Assembly (NCBI GenBank): GCA_030248225.1
Contig: JASANE010011716.1
Span: forward strand, 23,073 to 87,072
Source of the DNA: Trileptium ribeirensis
Taxonomy: Eukaryota > Nematoda > Enoplea > Enoplida > Thoracostomopsidae
Length of the DNA stretch: 64,000 nt
Reading direction: 5' to 3'
This document shows, piece after piece, positions 33,777 to 45,149 of the stretch; position 1 is the first letter of the stretch, and the number at the start of each line of letters is the position of its first letter. The notes under the pieces were generated by a model. It searched no databases. It was not told the origin of the DNA and worked only from the letters and a program-made list of their open reading frames with translations. The translations under genes and the position numbers were made by a program.

Positions 33777-36419
33777 CAAGATTTTTCACCCACCCGCCAA
33801 CTGTAACTGTTTGAGCATGCCGACATATAAGAACATTGATCAGGTAAACACTAACGCATATACACCACACTGAATATGTGATCGTCATTGTTAGCAGCTG
33901 GTAGCAGTTTTATGCGTATAATTTCAACAAGCTAGGCTATAGAACAGTGTCTTCGGTAAAAAGATCTAGGCAGAGAGCTCCAGTATCGTTTTTCTTTGAA
34001 AATGTGTTGCAATTTATAGCGTTTAATAAATAACAAGGTCTTACATAAGGGATAAAAAATATCAGAAAATGGCTGAAAATGAAAACACCTTTGTTCAAAG
34101 AAAGATGCCTAACTAGTGCCTCGAACCCGGATCTACCATCGTGGATGGCACAAACGGTGGTGGCACGATATGATGTTAACAAATGGTCGACATCATTTCA
34201 TGCTTTTTCTAGTAATCATGCCAATTCTGTTCAATAATCGATCTTTACAACGTCGATACTTGGGTGTCCATTTCATGTCTCTGTCCTAATAAGCAAAACT
34301 TGGAGTCTAACATTTATGCGGACCACCATGACTGGGCGAACAGCCCCATGAACGTCGTGAACAGTAGTTACACCTCTGACGATATGTATATATAAAAGCT
34401 TAACGCGCTAATAACCAAAACAAAGGGAATAGAACTTTGCCTACACACGTGAGGCGCGGCGCGTCTTAATTACTTGACCTTATGAGAATTAGAATTATCT
34501 TTCTTGCAAATGTTACATGTCGTATGTACGGATAGAACTATGTACGCATAAAACCACACATGTCAGACATTGCAATAGCGTGAATTTGCTATCAGCTTTA
34601 ATTGTTACTATACGGATGGCGATATCTCATCTATTTGATTACGTATTTCTTTGGCTAGGTTCGGTCTTCTGATAATAGCTCCTTTTAGAAATATGCAATT
34701 AACTCATAGAAATCAAATTCTATTATGTTACCCGCTCCCACAGTGAAAGTGCGGGCTGCGCAGCTGAGCTACACTACAGCGCTTGGCCATGCACACGATA
34801 TTTGATTCGATGTAATTTTGCATGATATGCCGTAAAGATTGTGAGTTTTCTCAAAGATCAAATGTTTCAAATCACGTGATCAATTCCAGCCGTCTGAGTT
34901 CCATTTAGCCAGGCGGCTATATGCAGAGTTACTGGTAACTCGGATTGAAAAAGAACTAGATTATTTAAACATTGTAGACTAATCTAAAGATGCAACGACG
35001 TGAAGAGATTAAGCAAAATCCGTCTACAATCTGAGAAAGTATGTGTGGCTATCGTTGCTAAAAACCATTACCTGAAAATGACAATATGGTTTTCATTATA
35101 TCGAAAACCCTGGTTCAAACTGCCAACAGATTTCAATTTTTTAATGAGGATTCAACAGTTGTCATTCACGACCGGAAGCTCGTGCAGCCAAATATACAAT
35201 CAAGTACACGCAGAACCTAACTACCATTGCACTAAAAGCCACTTCGTGTAAATTTGGTTAATAAATTCCACACATACTCTTGCAAATATGTACATACCGT
35301 GCAACGGCCAAAAATGATTTCACAGTAGAAATAAGACGAGGTGCAAATTTATAAATGGTATCTCTACTGAGTTCGTTAAAACACATAAAGTGAAATATTT
35401 TGAGCCATCTGAAACCGCTGCGACCATCCATAGCTGAGTAATGACGATTAAAAACTGCATCGTTGATTATTTGCACTAGCTATGTGATCTTAATTAAAAT
35501 TATACAAGCTCCTTTACTACCTACGTAAGTTGGGCACAAGGAAACCAGCTTTAAACAAGTAAGACCACGTTGCTTCAGGGTATCCACCTGCAAAATGGAT
35601 AAAAGCTTGCACGGTAGCTAAACAGAGTTTTGCTGTCGGAACTGGCATACCTCCACGGCTTGTGCGTAATCGGGTTGATTTTAGCCGAAAAAATAGATTT
35701 GCAGAATTATAAATTGCTGCAGAAACTCATTCGTACTCAAAAGTCACAAAGAAAGAGAAGGTTTATATAAATCATACATGCTCATATGGGGAGAGGGTAT
35801 TATCCCCAATGAGGCACGGACCCTGATCGGTGCAGTGACTGATCCCCTGGAAGGTAGGTTGAACTTCCTGAGGCTTTATACCCCCCTACCCCGCCGCACC
35901 AAAAATTCTGGCAAACAGGCTAAAGCGGGGTAAATTAGCGAAATTAACAAAATTGAGGAAAATTTGACATAACTCGTGAGAAAATTTCAAAAATCGAGAG
36001 AAAATTGGTAAAAATTCAAAATAACAATGCGCCCAAAAAACTTCAAAAATGTATCTTCCACTGACGACCCCCCAGCCGAACGGTTGACCCCCGAGGACCT
36101 TCTTCCCCGAAACTCGGGGTCACTTACTGCTGAAACTTCGGACATCACCTATGTTATAAATCTCTGAGTAACATGGCTGAAGTGGATACTTTTAGGTAAA
36201 CAATACAAAAACATAAATCAAGTTGTGATGTGAGTCGACACATTCCCTTCGTGAAGTCGACGCTCTGTTCATTGAGCAAACACCGCTCATCAAGTATATC
36301 GGGTTTTAAGTCGACAAAGTATCAATCTAATGGTGTATTGCCTTAAGACGATCACGTAATAGAGCACAACTAAACAAGAAACTAATATTCGAAATGTTGG
36401 TCGAAGTAACAGTGAGGGC
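33777..36419. other. intergenic, mostly unassigned
   Basis: No gene is supported. It holds the tRNA-like piece listed below, an isolated copy of the ATAACAAGGT box (34030-34039), and a GC-rich block at about 35780-36130 with several runs of C or G. Confidence 0.35.
34736..34800 (-). repeat. tRNA-Glu-like SINE head or pseudogene
   Basis: On the minus strand TAGCTCAGCTG resembles box A. CCGCA-CTTTCAC-TGTGG forms a 5-bp anticodon stem with a 7-base loop carrying TTC, the Glu anticodon. No box B follows and the acceptor arms do not pair, so it is a degenerate tRNA-derived sequence. Confidence 0.35.
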
Positions 36420-36800
36420 TTCCGAAACTCATTTAAAAATTTCAAATTTCCAAATTCCCGCTAGAATTTATAAAATTTTAAGTTCCTAAATTCCCGCAGG
36501 AATTTCAGATATTTAAAATTTCCGAATTTCCGCTGGAAAATCTAAGGCTTAGGCTTGGTCTAGGGCCTATGCTTGGTCTAAGTGTTAGTCTTCTTCTAAG
36601 GCGTATTATAGTCTTACTTTAAGGCTTAGACTTGGTTTTATTCTATGGCTTAACCGCTATTCTAGCGCTTAGTTTTGCACTAACGCTTAATATGTTAGTC
36701 TTAGTCTACGGCATAACATTATTTTAAGCTTAGGCTTAGTGTTAATCTGCGGCATTGACTTTAACGGTTAGGCGTGGTCCAGGGCTTAGGGTTAGTTTAA
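36420..36800. repeat. degenerate tandem repeats, (a) AATTCCCGC type and (b) GGCTTAG type
   Basis: From 36420 to 36540 the motif AAATTCCCGC(T/A)(A/G)GAATTT recurs about every 45-50 bp. From 36540 to 36800 variants of TAAGGCTTAGGCTTGGTCTA recur with no fixed period. The second type recurs near 27110-27210 and 61740-61830. It contains TTAGGC here and there but is too diverged to be telomeric DNA. Confidence 0.5.
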
Positions 36801-37329
36801 GGTATATGCTCATAGGGGTAGGGGGTCATTCTTCTGAGGCTCCAAACCCCTCTCCCACTCGGGAGCTCGGTATCTACCCCCGCAGAAGCGCCGTAGGACG
36901 CGAACCCGTGGCTAGTTTTCGCGGCGCCGACGAGTTTAGATTACAACCAAGTTTGTTAATTCAAGCATTAGACTGACCCTTGCTTGGGACTAAAATATAG
37001 CCTTAAATTCTAAATATTAGCTGATTCTTAGTTCCCACTTTACCAAGTTCGACGATTCCCCGAATTTTCGTTTTTGTTAGTTGACGCAGAGTCTCATTTT
37101 CGCATATATGTTATATTTTTCCACGCATTCCAGGTGTCAGAATTTCCATATTTTTTGGAAAATCTATACAGTTTTCCAAGATCCATCTTACCCCGAATTT
37201 CCATTTCCCAATTTAATTGAATTTCTATAATCATTGCATTTCCGGTGGGGATTTCAGAAATTGCATTTCATTAGATTCCAGCAGGAGTTTGGGAGTTTCC
37301 AGTTTTCTATTCCGTGGGTGCTTTGGTAA

Positions 37330-39179
37330 TTTTTGCAAATCATTGACGAGACGTGTTACCTGAAAACCCTTGAGCTCAAATTTTGACCTGAGATTTTGAA
37401 ACGTTTCTGTTTAAAAATCACGTCCCGATTTTGATCAAATGTTGAGTTCAAAATTTGAGCAAAAAGATTGGGCACATGAAAACGCCTTTAGATAACACAG
37501 AATAATGGTTGTATTGGAGCACAATAAACCAATCACAACAATCATGAAAAGTTTATTGCTGAAATACACCTGCTAAACTATTTTGAAAAAATTACGATCG
37601 CTCAGCTTCTTTATCAAAAAATGGCATGCTTGGCTAAGTGACAAGACATAGCCATTGAATGCAATAATGCATCATTTACAATGAGATGCGTGCGCATGAT
37701 CCTAATTATGTCACGCGTTCAACTTGGCTAGCTACTATGTCACGCATACAGTCCAGCTCGACTATTAAAATTTTGAATAGCCTAGCTAGGATATGCATTT
37801 GTCATCGAGAGTCGAGCCAGACTGTGCTTTGTGACGGGGCGTTTAGCTGAGCCCTATAACTCAAGCCAGTGACTATTTAGTCTGCGAACATTACGTTTTA
37901 TTATACGTATCTAAATAATGCCCCAAAAGCAGCACCCAGCTTAAAACGTTAATTGTATATATTAAAACAAATATATAACTTAGAATTAATGCGAAAATAC
38001 TACAGAACAAAATGCTATCACCCTAAGCACAATACTAAAAAAATTTCTCAATTGACAGTTCAGCCGGACATTCCGTTTGTCACGCAGAGCCTAGCTAAGC
38101 TCCCTGTTTGTCACATTAAGACTAGCTAAGCTATAAAAATGTACCATAGTAGTCCAGCTAACTTACCTGGCTCGGTTCGATTTAATCAGGAGTCCAGCCG
38201 ACCTTTGTCAAAAAAGATTGAGCCGACTCGAAAGAAATTGATGCCGACGAGCCGAAATTCTCACCTCTACCATATAGCTCGAGCGGTTACTGAAATATTG
38301 CCCTTATCCAAGTATTTTTGGTCTTATAAACCTAATGAAAACAGAATTTTTAGTGAACCCTTGAGCGTAAATAATGACAAAAGTGGCACACCATTTACAG
38401 CAATATAGGTATAGACTGAATACTCAGCAAAACGCTGTTAATAACGCAACAATTGAGGAGATATTGCTGTTTCGGTTTATCTTGGATCTCATAGGGCTAT
38501 TCAACATTTTATTTCGACACAACTGTGCTCCATAAACAAGTTGCATAAAAAGCTTTGTATATTAGTTTTACATAACTTTTCTGCTCCACAAAATCAGCCA
38601 ATTGTTAGATATCTGCACTATTCCACATGTTTTATGAGAAAATTTTGGACGAGACCGGAGCGCATTTGGTCTACTTTTATGGCAGGAAAGACATGTAATA
38701 TGTTTTTGAATATAACTATAAGGCACAAATAAAGATATAAAGTTTCGAATAAGCTATCTCACGAATCGACCCGTCCAGCCAAAGTTCTGTTATATAAACG
38801 TGTCAACCCAAAAACTTCCAGAAACGAATTCACAACACTGGCCAGTGAGAATTCTTGGCAACGCTAGCACCACTCTACTACTCATAATTTACATACTAAA
38901 TTTACCGTCAAGGTTAGTCCAACAGCAGTATGTTAAACGTTAAATTCTGCGTCGTTTAATTTTTATACCAAACAGTTTTCAATATTTCGCGTAACGCTAG
39001 CAGTGTTGAGATTTGGCTATATTTTAGGAACCGTCGGTCTACACTTGACAAATTACCCGCTACTATACAATTTATAAGTGTATTTTATTTTGAAAGTATA
39101 TACTCCCATATTAAAACGGTTTCGTGTGAATAATTCCATTAACCTGTAATCGATAATTCATATTGTACCAATAGCCGGC
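37330..39179. other. intergenic, local short repeats only
   Basis: CTAGCTAAGCT-like words recur around 37730-37860 and 38080-38170. No coding region is supported. An open frame at 38139-38408 has no recognised motif. Confidence 0.3.
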
Positions 39180-39430
39180 CGGTGGATTTTTAAACTGGTG
39201 CCCTACAAAATCCTTCAGCGACCCAAACATTCTGTGATGAAGCGGCTGAAAATATTAATCTTTGCAATGCGCTGGTAAAAGACATAATCTGAAACTCATA
39301 ACCAGCTGCCAACCTGATTAGATTGAAGCAGCAGTGGCTTCCATGACCATCAACGGTGACAACAAGCTTATTCCTAGGCATGCATGAAATAAAATGTCGA
39401 GCACATTAAAAACTTGACATACTCGTTGGT
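39180..39430 (-). pseudogene. pogo/Tigger-like transposase relic
   Basis: The minus-strand frame reads ARHFISCMPRNKLVVTVDGHGSH. DGHGSH with the preceding hydrophobic strand is the second catalytic block of the DDE_1 transposases (pogo, Tigger, jerky family). After a frameshift near 39270 another frame continues with CPAHC and FQPLHHRMFGSLKDF, matching the family LPxHxxHxLQPLDVxxFxPLK; the third catalytic Asp is His here. Only about 80 codons remain and no terminal repeats were found. Confidence 0.6.
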
Positions 39431-40697
39431 ATACAGCCAGCCACAATAACTCACCGTGTCATGCGTTTCTCTAGCAGACCTTGCTCCAAGACGTGACGGT
39501 CATGTTTCCCTGACATTGGCGCCATAGATAGTCCACCTAAAATGCTCCAGATAGAGAGCATGCCTTTAGTTGCTTCTTTCCACAAAACATTCAATATTTA
39601 TTTAGTGTGTGGTTAAATAATCAGTTGGTGCATTGCTGGATTCACCTTTTTCGAACTCTGATCAAAAGAAAAAGTGACGATGACCTTTACTGTATTTATA
39701 AATTCTTTTCCGCATGAATTTGGCGTAGTGTTGAACAAAGGTTAGCGGCAGCGACGAACTGAACGTGGATCGTTTGGTAGCGAACCTTGCACATTAGCAG
39801 GGATGCTGCCGCAAATGTGTGTCTCTGGGAAAAGGTTGCCTAATCAATGATAGTCTAAATTTGGATCAACTCTAATATGAATTTCGTGTAATATTGAACA
39901 AGTTTTGTAGGACGGCCAACTAAGCCTGTATCGTTTCGCCGAGTGCCTTGTACGTCAGCTCCTACTGTAACAGCCCGAGTTTTGGTCGAAATCTCAAGTA
40001 TCCAAAATCAGGCCATAGGGGCCTCAAAATTCAATGGATAAAGGGCGATCGGATACAGGTGGAGCGTGGTCCGGACTATAACTTGTGCATTATTGTTCGT
40101 TGTTATAAAATAAACTTCATGTCATCATTATATTGTATTGATACGGTCACGTTCCACCAGCCCGAGGTGCGCGGGGTGACTTCGCACCCAAAATTGAATC
40201 AATATCTTATGGTTAGGGTATCCGATCGATCCCCGGACAATTATTGCTCTATATATATTAAAACGTTGTGTCATTTATTTATGTTGAAGTATGGGACGGA
40301 TGCGTAGTCGGATCGGCTGGGGACAAGGGGGAGAGATTTCGCGTTTTATCACAATTCGGCTTAACACTTTCGTCGATTAGGTGCCCCAGGCTCAGTCCAA
40401 ATGCGCATCCGTGGGCCGTAACGTATATATAGTTATCTGTCATCCGCTTATGTAATGTGTACCGTGTACGTGTCCGGGTGTTAGGATGGGTCGGGGTGGT
40501 GCGCTGGACCATCAGGACAAAAATGCGTTTTGAGCTTTCTAATGTCTTGGGGACCTGGAAAGATCTATCCTGACACGCCGGGCAAGGAAAACTGTTATTT
40601 CATTAGTATTCTAATTCATGTATGTTTTAAGGGACGTTTTGAGTACGTGGGAAGAAGGATAAAATCGATCTAAAATGACTAAATTTTCATTTTCAAG
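39431..40697. other. upstream of the NADAR exon, nothing identified
   Basis: Open frames at 39948-40307 (+) and 40279-40512 (-) overlap and show no known domain. The 5' exon(s) encoding the first half of the NADAR domain should lie here or further upstream, but I could not recognise them. Confidence 0.3.
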
Positions 40698-41103
40698 GGG
40701 TATAGAAATTTTGGAATTTTGGGGGAAATGAAACGGCTTACTAAGCATGTCGAAAAGATTATGGCAAAATCAGAGCAGGGTCGGTTGTTACTTAGTTTAT
40801 GGGATCAGCAAAAGGTCGCGATTATGGAGCTAGCAGTTTCTAAAAAATTCGAACAAAATGATGGCTTGAAAACGTTACTTTTAAATACAGCTCCAAAATT
40901 GCTAGCTGAAGCGAACCCCTCGGATAATTTCTGGGGTATCGGCATTTGCAAGTCAAACCCGTTCGTTCAAAATCCCAATAAATGGCTCGGTAGAAATGAA
41001 ATGGGAAACATTTTAATGCGCGTCCGGGATAAGTTATCTAATCCATTACGGCAGTCCGTAGAGTACGAAGTGGAGGATGCGCCATCGTCGCCATCTTCAT
41101 CAG
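40698..41103 (+). CDS. NADAR (YbiA-like) domain exon
   Basis: The frame has EMKRLTKHV, LWDQQKVAIMELAVSKKFEQN, LLLNTAPKLLAEANPSDNFWGIG and WLGRNEMGNILMRVRDKL. These are the C-terminal half of NADAR/DUF1768 domains (pattern W-r-x-x-x-M-x-x-A-x-x-x-K-F, LL-x-T, E-a-x-p-x-D-x-x-W-G-x-G, G-x-N-x-x-G-x-x-L-M). NADAR proteins are N-glycosidases acting on riboflavin intermediates or ADP-ribosylated nucleobases; D-x-x-WG lies in the active-site region. The N-terminal half, including the catalytic Glu, must be on upstream exons. The exon begins after TTTTCATTTTCAAG, phase 0, and ends at CAG/GTATGC, phase 1. Unspliced reading would stop at 41124-41126. Confidence 0.72.
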
Positions 41104-42199
41104 GTATGCATAGTTACGACATGTGAAGTGTTGTATACTGGCCTTTACGGTGGCGCTGTTCATTGTACATGTTATAACGGCTCTATAGAGCCACCTTGTT
41201 ATCTAAACATGTTCTAAGAAATTTTTGCGCTGCTCATGTGTACTTGTTGAGTGCTATGATCGATTTTCTAAAATAGTCAAAAGTGATAGTGCATTAGTCC
41301 CAACTTTAACGCAGTTCGTGCTAGTGAATTTTGTATATTTAGGGAGCTGGCGTATTTCTGTGTGAAACTGCACTGTATAGAAGGTAAAGCGATAACTCTA
41401 CGTTCATGTGAACGCAAAATTTTTAGTTTAATTTTTTTAATAATTGTGGAGTAGCGGAACATTAAAAGAAGCTGTGGACAGTCTTGCACGCCAAGTTTTT
41501 TTATTGAATCCAAATACAAGTTGAAGATGATGAACCATGTATCCCCAAACAAAAATTTTCCTACTTCTTGACCCGTAATCATTATTAAGCAGATTCTGAG
41601 CAGATTTAGTAAATTCTATCATCAGCGCTATTGAGATTTTTGTGCCTAGATAAAGCAAGCACTAGATTGTGTACCTTGTTTCGTCGTAACTTGCGACATT
41701 TTTATTTCCAATGTGAATCTTGCAGGAATAAAAATACGTATTTATAAGTTACGTTTTATTAATTATTTTATTCTGTTTTAATCAGATTTATCTCCGATTA
41801 CCTTTATGTAAAAACGCCAGAATTGGAAAATGTTAATTAATTGTGACTCATCGTATTTTTTACATGTGTAAACCATATAAAGACATGGTATACCGTCTGA
41901 AAATAAACGTTGCAATGTTTTAATCACATGAAACTGTAAATTGTTAATTGACGTACCCGAAATTGAATTTAATCAATACGTACGGCTTAAATTTTAACGG
42001 GTTATATATCCAAACTTAGAAAGAGATTTTGCAAGCTTTTGAACCGAAGATAGCAATCATGAAATTAAAATTTTCAAAAAAATTTTAACCTAAAACTTAA
42101 AACCTTAAACTAAACCTTAAACTTAAAAGAAATCTAGAGCAGCGCCATTCTGATGCACATTTCCAATCACACAAATTAGGGAGATTTTTCAAATTTTAG
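41104..42199 (+). other. intron of the NADAR gene
   Basis: 1096 bp from GTATGC to CAAATTTTAG, phase 1. It holds a hairpin of the ACCTTGTTAT family at 41175-41202. No other feature is seen. If the transcript is not spliced here, this would be 3' UTR. Confidence 0.5.
41175..41202 (+). other. hairpin element, ACCTTGTTAT family (copy 1)
   Basis: TAAC is followed by GGCTC-TATA-GAGCC and then ACCTTGTTAT. The stem is perfect, and the flanking TAAC can pair with GTTA, leaving ACCTT as a bulge. See the findings for the other copies. Confidence 0.6.
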
Positions 42200-42399
42200 C
42201 ATATCGTGTCAAAGAGATTGGACAAAAACAACGCAAGCGTCTGCGGGGGTGCTGCGGTGGACGTGGTCGAAATAAGCGGGCTCGACGTAATGAGCGACAT
42301 CGGATCCTTAATTCTGCCTCAGCCGTTCAACAAGAAAGTTATGCTTCGCACATACCACCGCCGCCGTCGCCGGATAGTGTGCAGTCACCGTATTCTTAA
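42200..42399 (+). CDS. NADAR gene, C-terminal exon (basic, Cys/Gly and Pro-rich tail)
   Basis: After the acceptor CAAATTTTAG the two leading bases complete the codon left by the donor at 41103, and the frame then runs 65 codons to TAA at 42397-42399. It reads VKEIGQKQRKRLRG, CCGGRGRNKRARRNERHR (strongly basic, nuclear-signal-like) and HIPPPPSPDSVQSPYS. Phase agreement and a shared Ser/Pro character with the preceding exon support the joining. A competing frame (42206-42430) has no better case. A further donor at 42434 (GTAAGTG) and a tiny exon-like stretch at 42514-42549 suggest 3' UTR splicing. Confidence 0.45.
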
Positions 42400-42714
42400 G
42401 CTTGTATTGGTCAACAATTGCACGACTTAACAAGTAAGTGTCTATGTTATAACTAAATTTAACCTCGGATTACGGTGATGTTTGTTTGGTAGTCCTAAAT
42501 TATTGGCTTGCAGGAGCTTAGCCATGAAAGCTCGGAGTGTTGAAGCGGGGTAAGAATAAGATCGATTTTTGTATCACATTAGGGCTACGCTAAAACCGTG
42601 GTTAAAAAACATATCACTGTCGGAAGAAAATTGTTAATTATCGTTGTTTGTGCGCCAAAACAATTCAGCAACTAATATTTCTCGAAAAAATACCTGCTTT
42701 TAAAAAAATTTTTA

Positions 42715-42900
42715 GCGCATGATCGCACATTTGACAACCGGCAGGCTACTAAGAAGGCGGGAGGTCCTTGGTTCGGATCCTTGCGGCTTACGGGGGTCCT
42801 TCCAGCCGTGAAAAGTAGTGAGAATGCTGTCCCACAGCTTCCGCTCTTAATGCGCCAAGCCTTAATTATTAGGTTAAAGGCTCGCAAGTTGTACTTATGG
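42715..42900 (+). repeat. 5'-truncated tRNA-derived SINE
   Basis: TAGCGCA, then GGCGGGAGGTCC, then GGTTCGGATCC (42770-42780, box B with one mismatch) follow the order of a tRNA D-loop, variable region and T-arm; box A is lost. The following GC-rich tail would be the SINE body. Confidence 0.35.
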
Positions 42901-44842
42901 TGCGGGAATCTTTATTTTATTAGCAGTTAGACCAGAATTGTCGAAGCACGAGTCGTAAAGGAATTCCCGTTCCCACGAACTTGATCCTTGATCTATACGT
43001 TCTATCGATATTATGCACAATAGAAATAAAATAGGTTGTTCGCTAGCAGGTTCCAGGAAAACAAGTTTTTTGCGTAATAATTTTGTTCCAGCTTGTTTTA
43101 TTAAAGACTGTGCCACTGATTTTTATGTTTTATTAACCTTCGTGGCTTGGCAGCTTTATTATTGAGATTTTTGTGATTTACGATGCAAATAGTACGAAGA
43201 TTTTGTGTTTAATTATGAAATGTTTCTACAGCTGATCTGCTGGTGGTGGAAAGGTCGCAAACTGTATGCTGATGTGCTGTTTTTTAAAATTGAGATCGGT
43301 GTTGCGTCTGTGCAACTTGCAATGTTTGTGCAATAATTTTGAACAGAGAGCAAGGTAATTAGTATAAATAGAAAATTTGCTGCTTACGAAAAGAAATTTA
43401 TATGTGGATTAGAGCGGCGCTTGTTGTGAACAATATCTGTTCCCTTGTTTTGTCTTGCCTATTTATTTCGCCGAAGCTCTCCAATATCATTATATATAAA
43501 ATTAATATGCAACACACGTTTTCAGGCTCTGATTTTGTTTCCTAGTTAGTGCTGCTCAAATTTTATGTTAAAATATCCTGGATTTTAATGTTTTATGACC
43601 TAGGTCGTGGGATATATTATATATAAATATATAGTTATATTAAACTTAGATATAATAAATAAATATACATCATGCCTACGAAACAGGGTTCAAGGAGTTA
43701 CCTCCCCTCAGTCCTCGAGGTTCTGGTCCTGGTCTACCCGTCTCCTGGTGCTTCCCCGTCGTGCGCCAAAGGCGCCCGGAATATTTTTGCAAAAAATTTT
43801 TCAACGTAGAATGAAAATTGACAAAATTAGGGCGAAATCGGCAATTTTGCCTCTATGGCGGAGGGTGTGATTGGAGTCGTCACCTTTTTCCAGCACCCGC
43901 CCGGGGACCTCTCCCCGCCGAGTCACACAACACCCTTGAGACGTTGGAGCGTCAGCATTAATGATATATGTATATATTATAATTATATAATAATATTAAT
44001 TCCTAATTTATATTAATAAATAATTCTTAATAGGCAGATTAAGAGGTACTCAGTAATTAAGAATTTAGATTAACATTTAAGAATTACACATATGATTGAT
44101 TGCTTATATTACAGTCTCTCTAATGTAGGTTGTTCACTATGCCGATTTCCGATAGTACATGTAATAGGCTTCTCCACAGAGGGGGCGAGGGGGGCCCATA
44201 GGAATTTCGAGCTTCCGCTAGAGTTTCGGCGTCTCTTCCCATTTCATACTCCCAGGTAAAATTTGGCTTCCCTTCAAGTCATTCCACGTTGATGCTGTCG
44301 AAAACTATAATATCAAATTTACATTGTCCAAACAGCGCTGTTTTAAGCTTAGGTACGGGAGAAAGGCTCCGCCATGATATTTCCTATTAAAAGTTTACTA
44401 TCTAACGGTGTCGTTACCCAGCACGGTTCGGAAACAGTCAACAAGTGTGCGAAACGCATAAGATCGTAAGTTTTCGAAAAAACGCGGACTGCACTAATGC
44501 TTATCGTACTAGGGCACTAGACTAGTAATATTGCCGTTTACTACGAGCATTGCGGAACGACTACGTGTGAATATGCGTACCCCAATTAAGCACCTAGCAC
44601 TGCGCGCCTGGTATAAACAGACACACACGCCTCGAAAAAAAACGTAATAACTAGTGGCAACAGTAACAAGACTAAGGCGATAAACAGTGAGTAACTGGAA
44701 CCCGAATTTAGAGTAACTAACTTAGTGGCACACATTAAGTTATTTCCTTCTTGCCTATCGATATCGAAAGGGTGCATTGTGTAATTTACGTTTTAGTTAT
44801 AGCTAGCACTATTGTCTCTTGAAAATAATTTTATAGACAATT
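42901..44842. other. intergenic with one GC-rich block
   Basis: A GC-rich patch at about 43680-43935 (CCTCCCCTCAG, CGCCCGGGG) stands out from AT-rich flanks and resembles other GC blocks of the window in composition, without clear homology. No gene is supported. Confidence 0.35.
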
Positions 44843-44870
44843 TAACGGACAGCGTTGTCCACCTTGTTAT
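44843..44870 (+). other. hairpin element, ACCTTGTTAT family (copy 2)
   Basis: TAAC, then GGACA-GCGT-TGTCC, then ACCTTGTTAT. The stem differs in sequence from copy 1 but is equally perfect. Confidence 0.6.
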
Positions 44871-44891
44871 TTCCAAATATTGAATTTGTAG

Positions 44892-45039
44892 TATGATTCA
44901 GCGATTTCTGGATCCTCTGTATACTGGGTTATTCTGGGTTGCCGGAAAGTTATATGTTACAGTTCTAATCTTTTCTGTTTTAACCAACAATCTGGTTTTT
45001 TTGAATCTAATAACGATTGGTATCTTCCGATACAAATTG
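44892..45039 (+). other. possible exon, unassigned
   Basis: The stretch lies between an acceptor (GAATTTGTAG) and a good donor (ATTG/GTGAGT). Two frames are open; one reads SGSSVYWVILGCRKVICYSS and ends FFESNNDWYLPIQI in phase 0-1, the other is hydrophobic. I recognise no family. No partner exon with matching phase was identified. Confidence 0.25.
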
Positions 45040-45149
45040 GTGAGTTTTTTATTTTTTTTTGGAAACACAGAAAGAAGTATAATGAGCGTAGTATCACTTG
45101 CGAAGTATTACCATAATAAAATAGCCAGCGACTAACACTTGCAAACAAA

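Noticed and set aside
34110..34160. Minus-strand tRNA box B (CCGGGTTCGAGGC)
   Set aside because: No box A or arms at the right spacing; taken as chance or a very decayed SINE.
36540..36800. Interstitial telomere (TTAGGC)
   Set aside because: TTAGGC appears only sporadically and not as tandem hexamers.
41179..41200. Resemblance of AAC-GGCTCTATAGAGCC-ACC to the histone mRNA 3' stem-loop
   Set aside because: The stem-loop is shorter and lacks the UUUC-type loop, no histone frame lies upstream, and sister copies have unrelated stems.
42206..42430. Alternative 74-codon frame over the second NADAR exon
   Set aside because: The other frame matches the upstream exon in splice phase and continues its Ser/Pro-rich character.
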